Below are positions 43,408 to 53,350 of a DNA stretch of 54,347 nt, piece after piece (the stretch's first letter is position 1; each line of letters begins with the position of its first letter). The position numbers and the translations under genes are program-made. This DNA comes from Shimia sp. (lineage in GTDB: Bacteria > Pseudomonadota > Alphaproteobacteria > Rhodobacterales > Rhodobacteraceae), in NCBI GenBank assembly GCA_024224295.1, contig JAAENN010000349.1, positions 1-54,347 on the forward strand, read 5' to 3'. The notes beneath the pieces are model-generated. The model saw only the letters and a program-made list of their open reading frames with translations. It made no database searches and was not told where the DNA came from.

Positions 43408-44688
43408 CTAGTGCATCCTGGCTTTGATCCTTCGGACCATCGCCCAGACACCAAGCACAACAACAGGGGTAAGCACCGCCAGAACCACGCCTTTGCTCGC
43501 GCCCAAGGGTGTGGCCAGCGGGTAAACCAGATACCCGGCCAATGAGACCGCGTAATAGCTGATCGCCACTACCGACAGCCCTTCAACCGTTTCTTGCAGA
43601 CGCAAAGCCAAATCCGCCCGCCGATCCATGCTTTCCAACAACGCTTGGTTCTGAGCAGATCGCGACACCTCTACCTTGGTCCGCAAAAGCTGCGCGGCGC
43701 GCCCCACCCGTTCTGCCAATGACTGCAAGCGACTCTGACTGTGGTTCACGGTGCGCATCGCCGGATCATAGCGCCGTGTCATAAACTCGCTAAACGTCTG
43801 CCGACCGTGAAACCGCTCTTCACGCAAAACTCTAATACGTTGCTGCACAATCGTCTCATAAGCACTCGTGGCCCCGAACCGAAATGACGTATCTGCAATC
43901 AGACGCTCCACATCACCCGACAATTCCAGCAACGACTGAAGCGTTTCCGCTGCATCACCTTGATCGCGGCGCAGATGCCCCATCAAATGGCCCGCGTCAC
44001 TTTCCAACGCGCCTAGCTCTCGCGAAATCGCCTTCACACGGAAATACCCCAGCATCGACATGCACTTATAGGTTTCGATCTCACACAGCCGTTGCACCAC
44101 GCGCCCCACGCGCCGCGCACCTGTGTCCGGTGCAACAAACACCGCCATATTCTGATGCCCGTTAGACGCAATCCTGAAATCTGTTGCCACCACACAGGTG
44201 CGATCCAGCACATAGTTCGCCGCTACGGTCTCCGGCAAAAACCACTCATAGATTTGAGAGATCATCTCTTCGTCGCTGGGCATGTTTTGGACGCGGATCA
44301 TCGCAGACGTCACCCTCTGCCCCGGTGCTGCGGCCAACCAATCCTCCGGAAACACGTCCAAATCTGCCGGATCAAAGGCGCGTGCGCTCACCTGCGGCAT
44401 AAACATTGTGTAGGTGACAAATTCTGCGTGCTGCTCCCATTTCAACGTGTCCCGCCCGATCTGACAGGTGAAATGCGTCGCTCCGGGCTGCGGATGCGGA
44501 GCACCAAACCGATCTAAAAGATCACAGAGATGGTCAAGTTCAGCCCCAGCATCCCCACCAATATGGTCCTGCGGTATCCGCCAGGCAATAAACACGGCGC
44601 GACATGGGGCTGTCAGGGTTGGAAAGGGACGGGCATGGAGCTCGTTGGCCAGTTTATAGCGCAACGGGTGATCTTGAATGGCGGACAT
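43408..44688 (-). CDS. DUF3422 family protein
   Basis: 426 aa. Opening MSAIQDHPLRYKLANELHARP followed by SAMIRVQNMPSDEEMISQIY and RFGATSAYETIVQQRIRVL match DUF3422. Two membrane segments near the C-terminus (VAISYYAVSLAGYLVYPLAT and VVLAVLTPVVVLGVWAMVRR), so it is an inner-membrane protein with a large cytoplasmic domain with coiled regions. Function not established. GAGAAGAC upstream of the ATG. Monocistronic; 248 bp to ihfB with no gene. Confidence 0.88.
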   Translation of the reverse strand: MSAIQDHPLRYKLANELHARPFPTLTAPCRAVFIAWRIPQDHIGGDAGAELDHLCDLLDRFGAPHPQPGATHFTCQIGRDTLKWEQHAEFVTYTMFMPQVSARAFDPADLDVFPEDWLAAAPGQRVTSAMIRVQNMPSDEEMISQIYEWFLPETVAANYVLDRTCVVATDFRIASNGHQNMAVFVAPDTGARRVGRVVQRLCEIETYKCMSMLGYFRVKAISRELGALESDAGHLMGHLRRDQGDAAETLQSLLELSGDVERLIADTSFRFGATSAYETIVQQRIRVLREERFHGRQTFSEFMTRRYDPAMRTVNHSQSRLQSLAERVGRAAQLLRTKVEVSRSAQNQALLESMDRRADLALRLQETVEGLSVVAISYYAVSLAGYLVYPLATPLGASKGVVLAVLTPVVVLGVWAMVRRIKARMH

Positions 44689-44879
44689 AGTCTTCTCCTG
44701 GTCGCGCCCAAACTTACCGCGCCGCGCTCAAAAGTAAATGTTTTTGTGATTTTTCAACAACTTGCCGGGATACCATGGCATACCAAGAGCAGAGCAGCAT
44801 GAGGCCGCTAACATTTCAGGCCTTGTTCTCGAGGCCTGCCCTGCCTATCCCTGTCTTTGCGGTCCACTTGGGCCGCGAC

Positions 44880-45015
44880 GTTCTCAGGGCGGGGCGGAAT
44901 TCCCCACCGGCGGTAAGCAGCTTCGCTGTAAGCCCGCGAGCGCCTCCCAATGGGAGGGTCCAGCAGATCAGGTGTAACTCCTGAGCCGACGGTCACAGTC
45001 CGGATGGAAGAGAGC
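44880..45015 (+). ncRNA. FMN riboswitch (RFN element)
   Basis: Carries the conserved FMN aptamer blocks in order: TCTCAGGGCGGGGCGGAATT, CCCCACCGGCGGTAAG, GCCCGCGAGCGCC, CAGCAGATCAGGTGTAACTC, CTGAGCCGACGGTCACAGTC and CGGATGGAAGAGAG. The closing stem is GTTCTC (44880-44885) with GAGAGC (45010-45015), including one G-U pair. It sits 88 bp before the ribN start, so FMN is expected to switch off riboflavin import. Confidence 0.95.
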
Positions 45016-45027
45016 GGGAAGAATCTG

Positions 45028-45051
45028 AACAGAGCTGGCAACGGCGCTGTT
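45028..45051 (+). promoter_or_regulatory. Possible expression-platform hairpin of the FMN riboswitch
   Basis: AACAGAGC and GCGCTGTT pair with one mismatch just after the aptamer, followed by a T-containing stretch (TTGGCTTGTCCTGTTTT). It could act as a terminator when FMN is bound; no clear antiterminator was resolved. Confidence 0.4.
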
Positions 45052-45103
45052 TGGCTTGTCCTGTTTTGCCTTGAGTTGTGAGCGCAGATGAAAGGACAAC
45101 GCC

Positions 45104-45991
45104 ATGACTCGCATTTTTGCAAACACCCGCCCGGCAACTGCCGGCGCTTGCCTTATGATCTTTGCCGGACTTCTGTTCGCACTGGTCAACACCATAGTAC
45201 AATGGGGCACAATGAAAATGGGCCTGCCCCCCACCCGCGTCGCTTTCTGGCAATACCTCATTGCGACGCTCTGGCTGGTGCCGTGGATGCTCATCAAATC
45301 CCCGGACGCCTTGCGCACCAAAGCCCTACCAAAACACCTTTTGCGAGTGGGCTGTGCCGTGATTGGCGTGCAGCTTTGGGTCACTGGCCTCGCGCATGTG
45401 CCGATCTGGCAGGCCATCGCATTGATTATGCTTTCGCCCTTCTTTGTCACCGTCCTTGCGGGCCTTTGGCTTGGGGAACACGTGTCATTGCACCGCTGGG
45501 CAGCCGTCGTGATTGGCTTCATCGGCGGCATGATCATCCTGGCCCCATGGTCAGATGCCTTCACGCCTTACGCGCTCTATCCGGTGGGTGCGGCTGTCTT
45601 CTGGGGGCTTACCAGCCTCATGACCAAACAGATGAGCGCCACCGAAAGCCCGGCCACGCTCACGCTCTACTTGTTGATGCTGCTCACCCCGATCAATGCG
45701 GGTCTCGCGCTGGATGCGGGTCTTGGCTTTGAGGGAAGCACCGCCGGTCTGTTGTTGGTGGGCGCAGGCTTGTTCACGGCCATAGCGCAATACGCCCTCG
45801 CGCGGGCCTACAGCATTGCGGATGCGGCTTATCTGCAGCCGTTTGACCATCTCAAACTGCCATTCAATGTGGGTCTCGGCTTGGTTGTCTTTGGTTACGC
45901 GCCTCCCGGCAGCCTTTGGCTGGGCGCTGCGCTGATTGTTGGCGCCTCCTTTACGCTCTTGCGTCAGGAAGCCCGCCTTCAAACCGCCTAA
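45104..45991 (+). CDS. ribN: EamA-family riboflavin transporter RibN
   Basis: 295 aa, ten hydrophobic segments of a DMT/EamA carrier with two repeated halves (LMIFAGLLFALVNTIVQWG..., VGAAVFWGLTSLMTKQMSA...). The FMN riboswitch directly upstream is the main reason for naming: RibN proteins of rhizobia and related bacteria are EamA carriers under FMN riboswitches and import riboflavin. ATG at 45104 has AAAGGA. Without the switch it would be a generic EamA protein. Confidence 0.85.
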   Translation: MTRIFANTRPATAGACLMIFAGLLFALVNTIVQWGTMKMGLPPTRVAFWQYLIATLWLVPWMLIKSPDALRTKALPKHLLRVGCAVIGVQLWVTGLAHVPIWQAIALIMLSPFFVTVLAGLWLGEHVSLHRWAAVVIGFIGGMIILAPWSDAFTPYALYPVGAAVFWGLTSLMTKQMSATESPATLTLYLLMLLTPINAGLALDAGLGFEGSTAGLLLVGAGLFTAIAQYALARAYSIADAAYLQPFDHLKLPFNVGLGLVVFGYAPPGSLWLGAALIVGASFTLLRQEARLQTA

Positions 45992-46044
45992 TCTAGCATG
46001 CGGACGTTGGCTCATACGTCTACGCCCGCAGCTTCTTCTCGACG

Positions 46045-46787
46045 TCAGAACTCGTAGGTCACCCCAAGCAACGGGCCGGACTGGCTAAAGCTGTAGTCGC
46101 CATTGTCGACCTCGTGATCAAACGAAATATATACCGATAGCCCCCAACCACGTTCCAATTGTTCGCGAAGGAATACTCCACCGTGGCCAGCGCCTGCCAC
46201 GTCTCACTGCCGGACCTGAACCCACCGTAATCCACCATGCCCATAAAGTTCCACCGGTCAGAAAGAGGCACCCTTACCCGCGCCGCAATCAACGGATCAA
46301 CCCAGCTTTGGTCTGTGCTGCGTACCTCCTGCGGTGAAGTGCCCGCTTGCAATGTCAAACGTGTGTCCGTGCTGAACCAGCGGACCCCGGCCCCGACATC
46401 CACCCGTAAAGATGCGCTGTCACGCACCTGATAAAGCGCATAGGCACTCAAAAATTGGGTCTTCAGATCGGCATCGAGCCCCGAATAGGCAGGGCCCTGT
46501 GTGGCGTTGGAAAAGGTCAGATCGGTGAAGTTGTAATCGGTCACCAAAGTCCACGGCCCGCGACTGGCGGAAAACGCGCCCATAAAGGCCACATTGAGAT
46601 TTTCTAGCGCATCTTTGAAACTAAGCGTGGCCTCAACACTACCAGTAGGCGTGGCCAATCCCGTCTGTGTCTCCGGCATATAAAGATACACCGACGCCCG
46701 GTACGACCACTCTTCCGATAGCGCCTGCCCCGCGGTGATGGAAACCCCCAACACCGTCGCGACCGCTGTGTAAGACAAACTTCTCAT
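46045..46787 (-). pseudogene. Outer-membrane beta-barrel protein, frameshifted near the 3' end
   Basis: Start 46787 with GGAGG upstream; signal peptide 1-23 (SLSYTAVATVLGVSITAGQA). Repeated amphipathic strands (WTLVTDYNFTDLTFS, RWNFMGMVDYGGFRSGSETW). In frame the text degrades after WNVVGGYRYI into an unlikely end at 46059. The adjacent frame gives SFDHEVDNGDYSFSQSG then PLLGVTYEF, a typical barrel end with terminal Phe, stopping at 46045. The switch point is ATATATA (46127-46133): two extra bases. It is a mutation, a slippage switch or a read error. Confidence 0.7.
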
Positions 46788-46923
46788 AGTACCTCCACAA
46801 ATGCTCTCAAACAAAATCGAACTTCCGGAAGCGCCTTAAAGAGCCAGCGCCAAACACGTCTCTCCCTCTGAGGTAGCTTGGCACACCCAAGTGGTCTCCC
46901 GCAAATCTTCCTTTTGCACAAAG

Positions 46924-46952
46924 AAAAAGGGCGCCTCCTTTAGGGCGCCCTT
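46924..46952 (-). terminator. Terminator of pntAB
   Basis: Arms AAGGGCGCC/GGCGCCCTT (46927-46935, 46944-46952), followed on the minus strand by TTTTTCTTTG. 23 bp past the pntB stop. Confidence 0.88.
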
Positions 46953-46974
46953 CCTGTTCATACTGTCAGATCGT

Positions 46975-48417
46975 TCACTCAATCATGCCCAGCAACTTGT
47001 CGAGGCTGGCTTTCGCGTCCCCATAGAACATGCGCGTGTTCTCTTTAAAGAACAGCGGGTTTTCGATGCCAGAGTAGCCAGTACCCTGACCACGCTTAGA
47101 CACGAACACCTGCTTGGCTTTCCAGCATTCCAGAACCGGCATGCCTGCGATTGGGCTGTTCGGATCTTCTTGGGCTGCCGGGTTCACGATGTCGTTGGAG
47201 CCAATCACGATGGCCACATCCGTTTCCGGGAAGTCATCGTTGATCTCGTCCATCTCCAGCACGATGTCATATGGCACCTTGGCTTCGGCCAGGAGCACGT
47301 TCATGTGCCCAGGCAGACGCCCGGCAACCGGGTGAATGGCAAAGCGCACGTTCTTGCCCTTGGCCCGCAGCCGACGGGTCAACTCCGCCACGTTCTGCTG
47401 TGCCTGTGCCACCGCCATGCCGTAGCCTGGGATAATCACAACGCTGTCCGCATCTTCCAATGCGCTGGCCACACCATCTGCTTCAATGGCGATTTGCTCT
47501 CCTTCAACTTCCATCGCAGGACCTGTGGTTCCGCCAAAGCCGCCAAGGATCACCGACACAAACGAGCGGTTCATCGCCTTACACATGATGTAGGACAGGA
47601 TCGCACCGGAGGAACCCACAAGCGCACCAACCACAATCAAGAGGTCGTTGCCCAAGGAGAAACCAATCGCCGCAGCTGCCCAGCCGGAATAGCTGTTTAG
47701 CATGGAAACAACCACAGGCATGTCCGCACCACCGATGCCCATGATCAGGTGATAGCCAATGAACAAGGCTGCAATTGTCAGGATCAACAGTGGGAAGAAG
47801 CCACCGGTGTTCAGATACCAGATCAAGCACAACAGCGAGAGTCCAGCGGCACCAGCGTTCAACATATGACCACCAGGCAGCTTTTCGGCATTAGAGGACA
47901 CTTTGCCGGACAGTTTGCCATAGGCAATCACGGAGCCAGTGAAAGTCACGGCACCAATCCAGACACCCAGGCTCAGCTCCACCAGCAGAATGCTGATCTC
48001 CACACCGGACTTCTTGGCGATCAGCTTGCCAAAGGTGCCAAGCTCTTTCACAGCATCCGGACCCGCGGCCACAGCTTCCGCTGCGTTGCCAATCTCAAAA
48101 TGCGCGTTAAAGCCCACAAACACCGCCGCCAGACCAACCAGCGCGTGCATGCCAGCCACAAGTTCCGGCATCTGGGTCATTTCGACTTTAGACGCCAGCT
48201 GATAGCCGATCATGCCACCCGCCGCGATCAGCGGAATGGACAGCCACCACAGGCCCGCACCGGGGCCGATCAATGTGGCAAACACCGCCAGCGCCATGCC
48301 GGAAATGCCGTACCACACCGCGCGCTTGGCGCTTTCTTGATTGTTCAGCCCTCCCAAGGAGAGGATGAAGAGCACTGCCGCAACAACGTATGCTGCGGTT
48401 GTAAAACCGTATTCCAT
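46975..48417 (-). CDS. pntB: NAD(P) transhydrogenase beta subunit
   Basis: 480 aa. Multi-pass membrane part (about 9 segments, residues 1-280) and the C-terminal NADP-binding domain: [53 protein letters not shown] and [10 protein letters not shown] with MFYGDAKA. It couples proton entry to NADPH formation. AGGAGG precedes the ATG. 12 bp after pntA, so one operon. Confidence 0.97.
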   Translation of the reverse strand: MEYGFTTAAYVVAAVLFILSLGGLNNQESAKRAVWYGISGMALAVFATLIGPGAGLWWLSIPLIAAGGMIGYQLASKVEMTQMPELVAGMHALVGLAAVFVGFNAHFEIGNAAEAVAAGPDAVKELGTFGKLIAKKSGVEISILLVELSLGVWIGAVTFTGSVIAYGKLSGKVSSNAEKLPGGHMLNAGAAGLSLLCLIWYLNTGGFFPLLILTIAALFIGYHLIMGIGGADMPVVVSMLNSYSGWAAAAIGFSLGNDLLIVVGALVGSSGAILSYIMCKAMNRSFVSVILGGFGGTTGPAMEVEGEQIAIEADGVASALEDADSVVIIPGYGMAVAQAQQNVAELTRRLRAKGKNVRFAIHPVAGRLPGHMNVLLAEAKVPYDIVLEMDEINDDFPETDVAIVIGSNDIVNPAAQEDPNSPIAGMPVLECWKAKQVFVSKRGQGTGYSGIENPLFFKENTRMFYGDAKASLDKLLGMIE

Positions 48418-48429
48418 CGCTCGACCTCC

Positions 48430-50001
48430 TTAGGACTTCTGGAACATGGCGAGCATGCGCCGTGTCACGAGGAAACCGCCGAAGATGTTGATCCCGGCCA
48501 TGAATACTGAAAGCGCCGCGAGCAGGATCACCAGGAAACTACCAGAGCCAATCTGCATGAGCGCCCCCAAGATGATGATCGAGGAAATCGCATTTGTGAC
48601 CGCCATCAACGGTGTGTGCAACGAGTGCGCCACGCCCCAAATCACTTGGAAGCCGACAAAACAAGCCAATGCAAACACAATGAAGTGCTGCATAAAGCTG
48701 GCCGGTGCCACCAGACCCAGCAACAGGATCAATGCCCCGCCGCCGCCCAGCAACATCACCTGCTGTTTGGTCTGCGCTTTGAACGCCGCCACTTCGGCTG
48801 CGCGCTTTTCTTCCGGTGTCAGCTCAGGAACAACTTCCTTCGGCTTGGCCGCAATCGCCGCCACTTTTGGTGGGGGGGGGGGGAAGGTGATGCCACCTTC
48901 AAAGGTCACGGTCGCGCCACGGATCACATCGTCTTCCATGTCGTGGTTGATCTGACCGTCTTTTTCAGGGGTCAGGTCAGTCATCATGTGACGGATATTG
49001 GTCGCATAAAGGCTGGAGGACTGCGCCGCCATACGGGATGGGAAGTCGGTGTAGCCGATGATGGTCACGCCATTCTCAGTCACGATCTTCTCGTCCATCA
49101 CGGTCAGCTTACAGTTGCCGCCTTTTTCCGCTGCCAGATCGACAATCACAGAACCCGGCTTCATCGCCGCAACCATGTCTTCGGTCCAAAGTTCTGGCGC
49201 TTCGCGGTTTGGAATCAACGCGGTGGTGATCACAATATCCACGTCTGGTGCCAACTCACGGAACTTTGCCAGCTGGGCTTCACGGAACTCTGGGCTCGAC
49301 ACAGAGGCATAACCACCAGAGGCCGCACCATCAGCCTGCTCTTCCTCAAAGTCGAGGTAAACAAACTCGGCACCCATCGATTCAACCTGCTCGGCCACTT
49401 CTGGGCGCACGTCAAACGCAAGCGTAATGGCCCCCAACGAGGTCGAGGTGCCAATCGCGGCCAACCCGGCCACACCAGCGCCAACAACCAGAACCTTCGC
49501 AGGCGGCACTTTGCCCGCCGCAGTGATCTGACCAGTGAAGAACCGACCAAAGTTGTTGCCTGCCTCAATGACCGCGCGATAACCCGCGATGTTCGCCATA
49601 GAGGACAGCGCGTCCATCTTCTGCGCGCGCGAAATGCGAGGCACCATTTCCATGGCAATCACGTTTGCACCTTTGGCCTTCGCCGCGTCCATGCCCTCTT
49701 CGTTCCCTGCCGGGTTGAAGAAAGAGATCAGCGTCTTGTCCTTGGTCAGGCGCTTCAGTTCGGTGGCATCCGGCTGGCGCACTTTGGCGACGATGTCAGA
49801 TGCTTTCCAGAGAGCCGCTGCGGTCTTAACAACCTCAACACCAGCGGCTTCATATGTGGCGTCCGAAAATCCAGCACCGGCACCGGCGCCACTTTCAATG
49901 GCGCACTCATAACCGAGCTTTTGGAGCTGTTTGGCAGAGTCCGGAGTCATCGCGACCCGGTTCTCACCGTCAAACACCTCTTTTGGTGTACCTATCTTCA
50001 C
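48430..50001 (-). CDS. pntA: NAD(P) transhydrogenase alpha subunit
   Basis: 523 aa, GTG start. The NAD-binding domain (residues 1-375) has [38 protein letters not shown] and [15 protein letters not shown]; membrane segments follow from about 415 ([19 protein letters not shown] and others). This is the one-piece PntA (PntAA and PntAB fused). A 12-base C run (48872-48883, minus strand) encodes the linker FPPPPPK after residue 370, in frame as read; slippage there would remove the membrane part. Confidence 0.97.
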   Translation of the reverse strand: MKIGTPKEVFDGENRVAMTPDSAKQLQKLGYECAIESGAGAGAGFSDATYEAAGVEVVKTAAALWKASDIVAKVRQPDATELKRLTKDKTLISFFNPAGNEEGMDAAKAKGANVIAMEMVPRISRAQKMDALSSMANIAGYRAVIEAGNNFGRFFTGQITAAGKVPPAKVLVVGAGVAGLAAIGTSTSLGAITLAFDVRPEVAEQVESMGAEFVYLDFEEEQADGAASGGYASVSSPEFREAQLAKFRELAPDVDIVITTALIPNREAPELWTEDMVAAMKPGSVIVDLAAEKGGNCKLTVMDEKIVTENGVTIIGYTDFPSRMAAQSSSLYATNIRHMMTDLTPEKDGQINHDMEDDVIRGATVTFEGGITFPPPPPKVAAIAAKPKEVVPELTPEEKRAAEVAAFKAQTKQQVMLLGGGGALILLLGLVAPASFMQHFIVFALACFVGFQVIWGVAHSLHTPLMAVTNAISSIIILGALMQIGSGSFLVILLAALSVFMAGINIFGGFLVTRRMLAMFQKS

Positions 50002-50135
50002 CTTTCTTATCCCCCTTCAGAGTCAGAGCAATAATGTTTCACACATACCATGCTGCACTTGCATAATGTTTTAACGCCACCTGAATTGCTGCACAAGCAC
50101 ACAAACAACGTCCGTATTTCTGCGACGCAACGGCA

Positions 50136-50600
50136 TCACACCCATCTGCGTACTTTCTCGCAATAACGCGCAAAATCTACGCGAAATTTCCGTCTAAGGC
50201 GATTTTCTTCCGGAATGACAAAGCGCTGTTCCAAAACCCAGAGAAAAATCGGCACCAAAGGCAGCGCCAGAACCGCGTCCCAATAGAGGATAAACCCCGC
50301 CAGGATCAGCAAATCGCCGACATAGATCGGATTTCGGCTGCGCGAAAAAACCCCACTTTGAACCAGTCGATCGCTGTCCTGATGGGGATGTATAGTGGTC
50401 TGCTGCCGCCGCATCTCGACAATAGCCAGCGCAGCCAACAATACGCCGCCGCCCACAAGCAACCCACCAAGCAAATCTGCCCAGACCGGCCCAAAGCTCA
50501 GCCCCAAGGAAAAATGCTGCGCCTGCGTCCAAGCCAAAGCCAACATCGCAACAAGCCAGACAGGCGGCAAATCAAACGGCCGACTCCTCTTTTCTGACAT
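50136..50600 (-). CDS. Isoprenylcysteine carboxylmethyltransferase/phospholipid methyltransferase family protein
   Basis: 154 aa with four membrane segments (VWLVAMLALAWTQAQ, LLGGLLVGGGVLLAALAIV and others). The family core is clear: LVQSGVFSRSRNPIYVGDLL, WVLEQRFVIPEENRLRRKFR and DFARYCEKVRRW, the SAM-binding ICMT/PEMT pattern. Substrate is unknown in bacteria of this type. Starts from the ATG at 50600; no operon partners. Confidence 0.85.
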   Translation of the reverse strand: MSEKRSRPFDLPPVWLVAMLALAWTQAQHFSLGLSFGPVWADLLGGLLVGGGVLLAALAIVEMRRQQTTIHPHQDSDRLVQSGVFSRSRNPIYVGDLLILAGFILYWDAVLALPLVPIFLWVLEQRFVIPEENRLRRKFRVDFARYCEKVRRWV

Positions 50601-50924
50601 GCACAGGCTCCTCTACTGGCTTGCGGCGCTTCGTGCACCTGTCCCATCCGCCACGTGGCGTGCCTGACGGTGTAGCGATGTTTGAGAACCTTGCAACGTT
50701 CCAACTTCCCCATGCGGCAAAAAGGGCCAGAAAGCCGCATGTTGTGCCTCAAATAGGACAGGAGTTTTGCCAGAAAGGCCATTTTGAGCGCATTTTCCGC
50801 AAGCGACCTCGGACATTTTGACCAGCTGCCAATCTTTGTGACCCTGCGGCGCGGACCGCCGCAACGCTTGTCCGACCTCATGTGCTCGCTAAGGTGAATG
50901 CCAAATAGGACAGGGAGAGAAGAC
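50601..50924. other. Gap between the methyltransferase and SDR genes
   Basis: 324 bp without a credible gene, RNA or repeat. The open frames here lack ribosome sites and known motifs. Confidence 0.4.
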
Positions 50925-51677
50925 ATGTCACTATCGGGCAAACACGCTTTGGTCACCGGCGGCGGCACCGGCATTGGACTGGCGATCGCCAAGGCACTGG
51001 CCGCCGAGGGCGCGCAGGTCACCATCACCGGCCGTCGCCTAAATGTACTGGAGGAGGCCGCCACCGACGGGCTGTTCCCCCTCGCCATGGATGTGGCGGA
51101 TGAGGCCTCCGTGGTAGATGGTGTTGCCGCAGCAGTTGCCGCGCGCGGTCCCATCCAAATCTGTGTCGCCAACGCGGGCATTGCGGAAGGCCGCGCGCTG
51201 CACAAGACCGACATGGCGTTCTGGCGCAAGATGATGTCGATCAACATCGACGGCGTGTTCCTCACCATCCGCGAAAGCCTAAAGTCCATGACCCAGACCG
51301 ATTGGGGCCGCGTCATGGTGATTTCCTCCATCGCAGGTCTGCGCGGATTAAAAGGCGCCCCCGCCTACTCCACGTCCAAACACGCTGTAAACGGCATGAT
51401 CAAATCGCTGGCCGCAGACTTTGCCACCAAACCAATCACTTTCAACTCGATCTGCCCTGCCTATGTGGAAACGCCGATCATCGATCAGAACATCGAAAGC
51501 ATCATGGCCCGCACCGGCTGTACCGAGGAAGAGGCCCGCCACATGATGGTCGGCGTGAACCCCCACGGCCGCCTGATCAAACCCGAAGAGGTCGCCCACA
51601 CCGCGCTTTACCTCTGTTCTGACATGGCGGATTCCATCCGAGGGCAAATGGTGCAAATCTCCGGTGGCGAGGTGTAA
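50925..51677 (+). CDS. Short-chain dehydrogenase/reductase
   Basis: 250 aa; ATG at 50925 with GGGAGAG upstream. Classical SDR: TGGGTGIGLAIAKAL cofactor site, CVANAGIAEG (NNAG-like), Ser135 (VISSIAGLRG), Tyr148 and Lys152 (YSTSKHAVNGM), C-terminal GRLIKPEEVAHTALYLCSDM. Could act as a 3-hydroxybutyrate or 3-oxoacyl-type dehydrogenase; the name cannot be fixed. Near the SqdB-type gene but with 250 bp between. Confidence 0.9.
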   Translation: MSLSGKHALVTGGGTGIGLAIAKALAAEGAQVTITGRRLNVLEEAATDGLFPLAMDVADEASVVDGVAAAVAARGPIQICVANAGIAEGRALHKTDMAFWRKMMSINIDGVFLTIRESLKSMTQTDWGRVMVISSIAGLRGLKGAPAYSTSKHAVNGMIKSLAADFATKPITFNSICPAYVETPIIDQNIESIMARTGCTEEEARHMMVGVNPHGRLIKPEEVAHTALYLCSDMADSIRGQMVQISGGEV

Positions 51678-51929
51678 AACACCGCCCTCCTTGAGGATAA
51701 ACCATCAGGCCGCGCTTTGCGTATTCAGATAAGAAACACCTTTATGGCGCGGTATTCGCGCCCATAGGCTGTTTGCATGACGGACAAGACACAGGGCGCG
51801 ACCAACCACCCAAAACCCATGATCGACAATTTCACGGCTCATGTCAGGTTTCCTGCGCCCTGATCCCCTTCCAAGGGGTATTGAAGGAACGCAACACCAG
51901 CTCCAACGGCTGGTATTTGGAGAACGCGC

Positions 51930-53189
51930 ATGAACAAAGTTCTGGTTATTGGCGGCGACGGCTTTTGCGGCTGGCCCACTTCCCTCTTTCTCAGCGAACA
52001 GGGCTACGACGTCACCATCGTCGACAACCTGTCGCGCCGTAAAATCGACAACCGTCTGGGCGTGGTCAGCCTGACGCCCATCAAATCCACGCAGGAACGC
52101 ATCGAAGCCTGGAAAGAAGTCAGCGGCAAAACCATCAAATTTGTAGAGCTCGACGTGGCGCAAGAGTTTGACGACCTCGCCATCTTGCTTGGCGAACTGA
52201 GGCCTGACGCGGTGGTGCATTTTGGCGAGCAACGCTCCGCCCCCTACTCCATGCGCGGCGCCTGCCCCAAGCGCTACACCGTCGACAACAACATCAACGC
52301 CACCCACAACCTTCTCGCCGCGCTGGTGCTGCTCGATCTGGACACCCACGTTGTGCATCTCGGCACCATGGGCGTGTATGGCTACGACGGCGCAGGCCTG
52401 GAAATCCCCGAAGGCTATCAACAGATCATGGTCCGCGGGGACGACAACGTCATCCACAACCGCGAAATCCTCTACCCGTCCAATCCAGGCAGCATCTACC
52501 ACATGACCAAAACCATGGATCAGTTGATGTTCCAGTTTTACGCGAAGAATGACGGCATCCGCGTGACCGATTTACATCAAGGCATTGTCTGGGGCACCCA
52601 AACCGATGAAACCCGCCGCGACGAACGGCTGATCAACCGCTTTGCCTATGATGGCGACTACGGCACTGTGCTCAACCGCTTCCTGATGCAGGCAGCCATT
52701 GGCTACCCACTCACCGTACACGGCACCGGCGGACAGACCCGCGCCTTTGTCCACATCCGCGACACTGTGCGCTGCGTCGAACTGGCGATCTCAAACCCGC
52801 CGGAACAGGGTGCTCGCCCCGTCATCCGCAACCAGATGACTGAAACCCACCGCATTCGTGAGCTTGCAGATTTGGTCGCCCGTCTGACTGGTGCCAAAGT
52901 GGCTATGGTCGACAACCCACGTAAAGAGGCCGCGGAAAACGACCTCCGGGTGTCAAATGCCAGTTTCCTCAAACTTGGCCTCAATCCTACAACTCTGGCT
53001 GAGGGTCTGTTGTCTGACACGTATCAGGTGGCCCAAAAGTACGCAGATCGGATCGATCGGGACCGGGTCGCCGCTGCCACGATCTGGACTAAAAACCAGA
53101 AGCCCGGCATCGTCACCGTTGAAGCTTTGGAAGAGGGCAAAGCCCATGGCGACACCGGCGACGTGGTGCAATTGCAAGACACCGCCTAA
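51930..53189 (+). CDS. sqdB: UDP-sulfoquinovose synthase-like (SqdB/SQD1) NAD-dependent protein
   Basis: 419 aa, longer than ordinary epimerases. Very close to SQD1: VIGGDGFCGWPTSLFLSEQG, RLGVVSLTPIKSTQERI, HFGEQRSAPYSMRG with Glu100, LGTMGVYG with Thr146, catalytic Tyr190 and Lys194 (YHMTKTMDQL), TDLHQGIVWGTQTDETRRDE and FVHIRDTVRCVELAI. SQD1 joins sulfite to UDP-glucose to give UDP-sulfoquinovose for sulfolipid SQDG. Odd: no sqdD/sqdC/sqdX glycosyltransferase adjoins, so the product may be used elsewhere or the enzyme makes a related sugar. Confidence 0.8.
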   Translation: MNKVLVIGGDGFCGWPTSLFLSEQGYDVTIVDNLSRRKIDNRLGVVSLTPIKSTQERIEAWKEVSGKTIKFVELDVAQEFDDLAILLGELRPDAVVHFGEQRSAPYSMRGACPKRYTVDNNINATHNLLAALVLLDLDTHVVHLGTMGVYGYDGAGLEIPEGYQQIMVRGDDNVIHNREILYPSNPGSIYHMTKTMDQLMFQFYAKNDGIRVTDLHQGIVWGTQTDETRRDERLINRFAYDGDYGTVLNRFLMQAAIGYPLTVHGTGGQTRAFVHIRDTVRCVELAISNPPEQGARPVIRNQMTETHRIRELADLVARLTGAKVAMVDNPRKEAAENDLRVSNASFLKLGLNPTTLAEGLLSDTYQVAQKYADRIDRDRVAAATIWTKNQKPGIVTVEALEEGKAHGDTGDVVQLQDTA

Positions 53190-53284
53190 CAGCAAAAAGG
53201 GCTTGGAACTATCCAGGCTCTTTGCCGACAACGCACAGCTCTGGGACCGCGTTAACCAATTCACATTCCACTTTTAGGGACAGT

Positions 53285-53319
53285 CGCAAAGCCGCCGCAA
53301 TACAGACGTTATACCGACG
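53285..53319. repeat. 35-bp motif shared with 23527-23561 (copy B)
   Basis: 29 of 35 positions match copy A, same orientation; core ATACAGACGT then TATACCGACG. It lies between the SqdB-type stop and the convergent amidotransferase, so it is not in an obvious promoter. Confidence 0.5.
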
Positions 53320-53350
53320 TGAAAATCAGCGCTGTTTTGCCCGTTAACCT

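Noticed and set aside
48616-50034. A 472-residue plus-strand frame opposite pntA
   Set aside because: Shadow frame; pntA motifs are certain.
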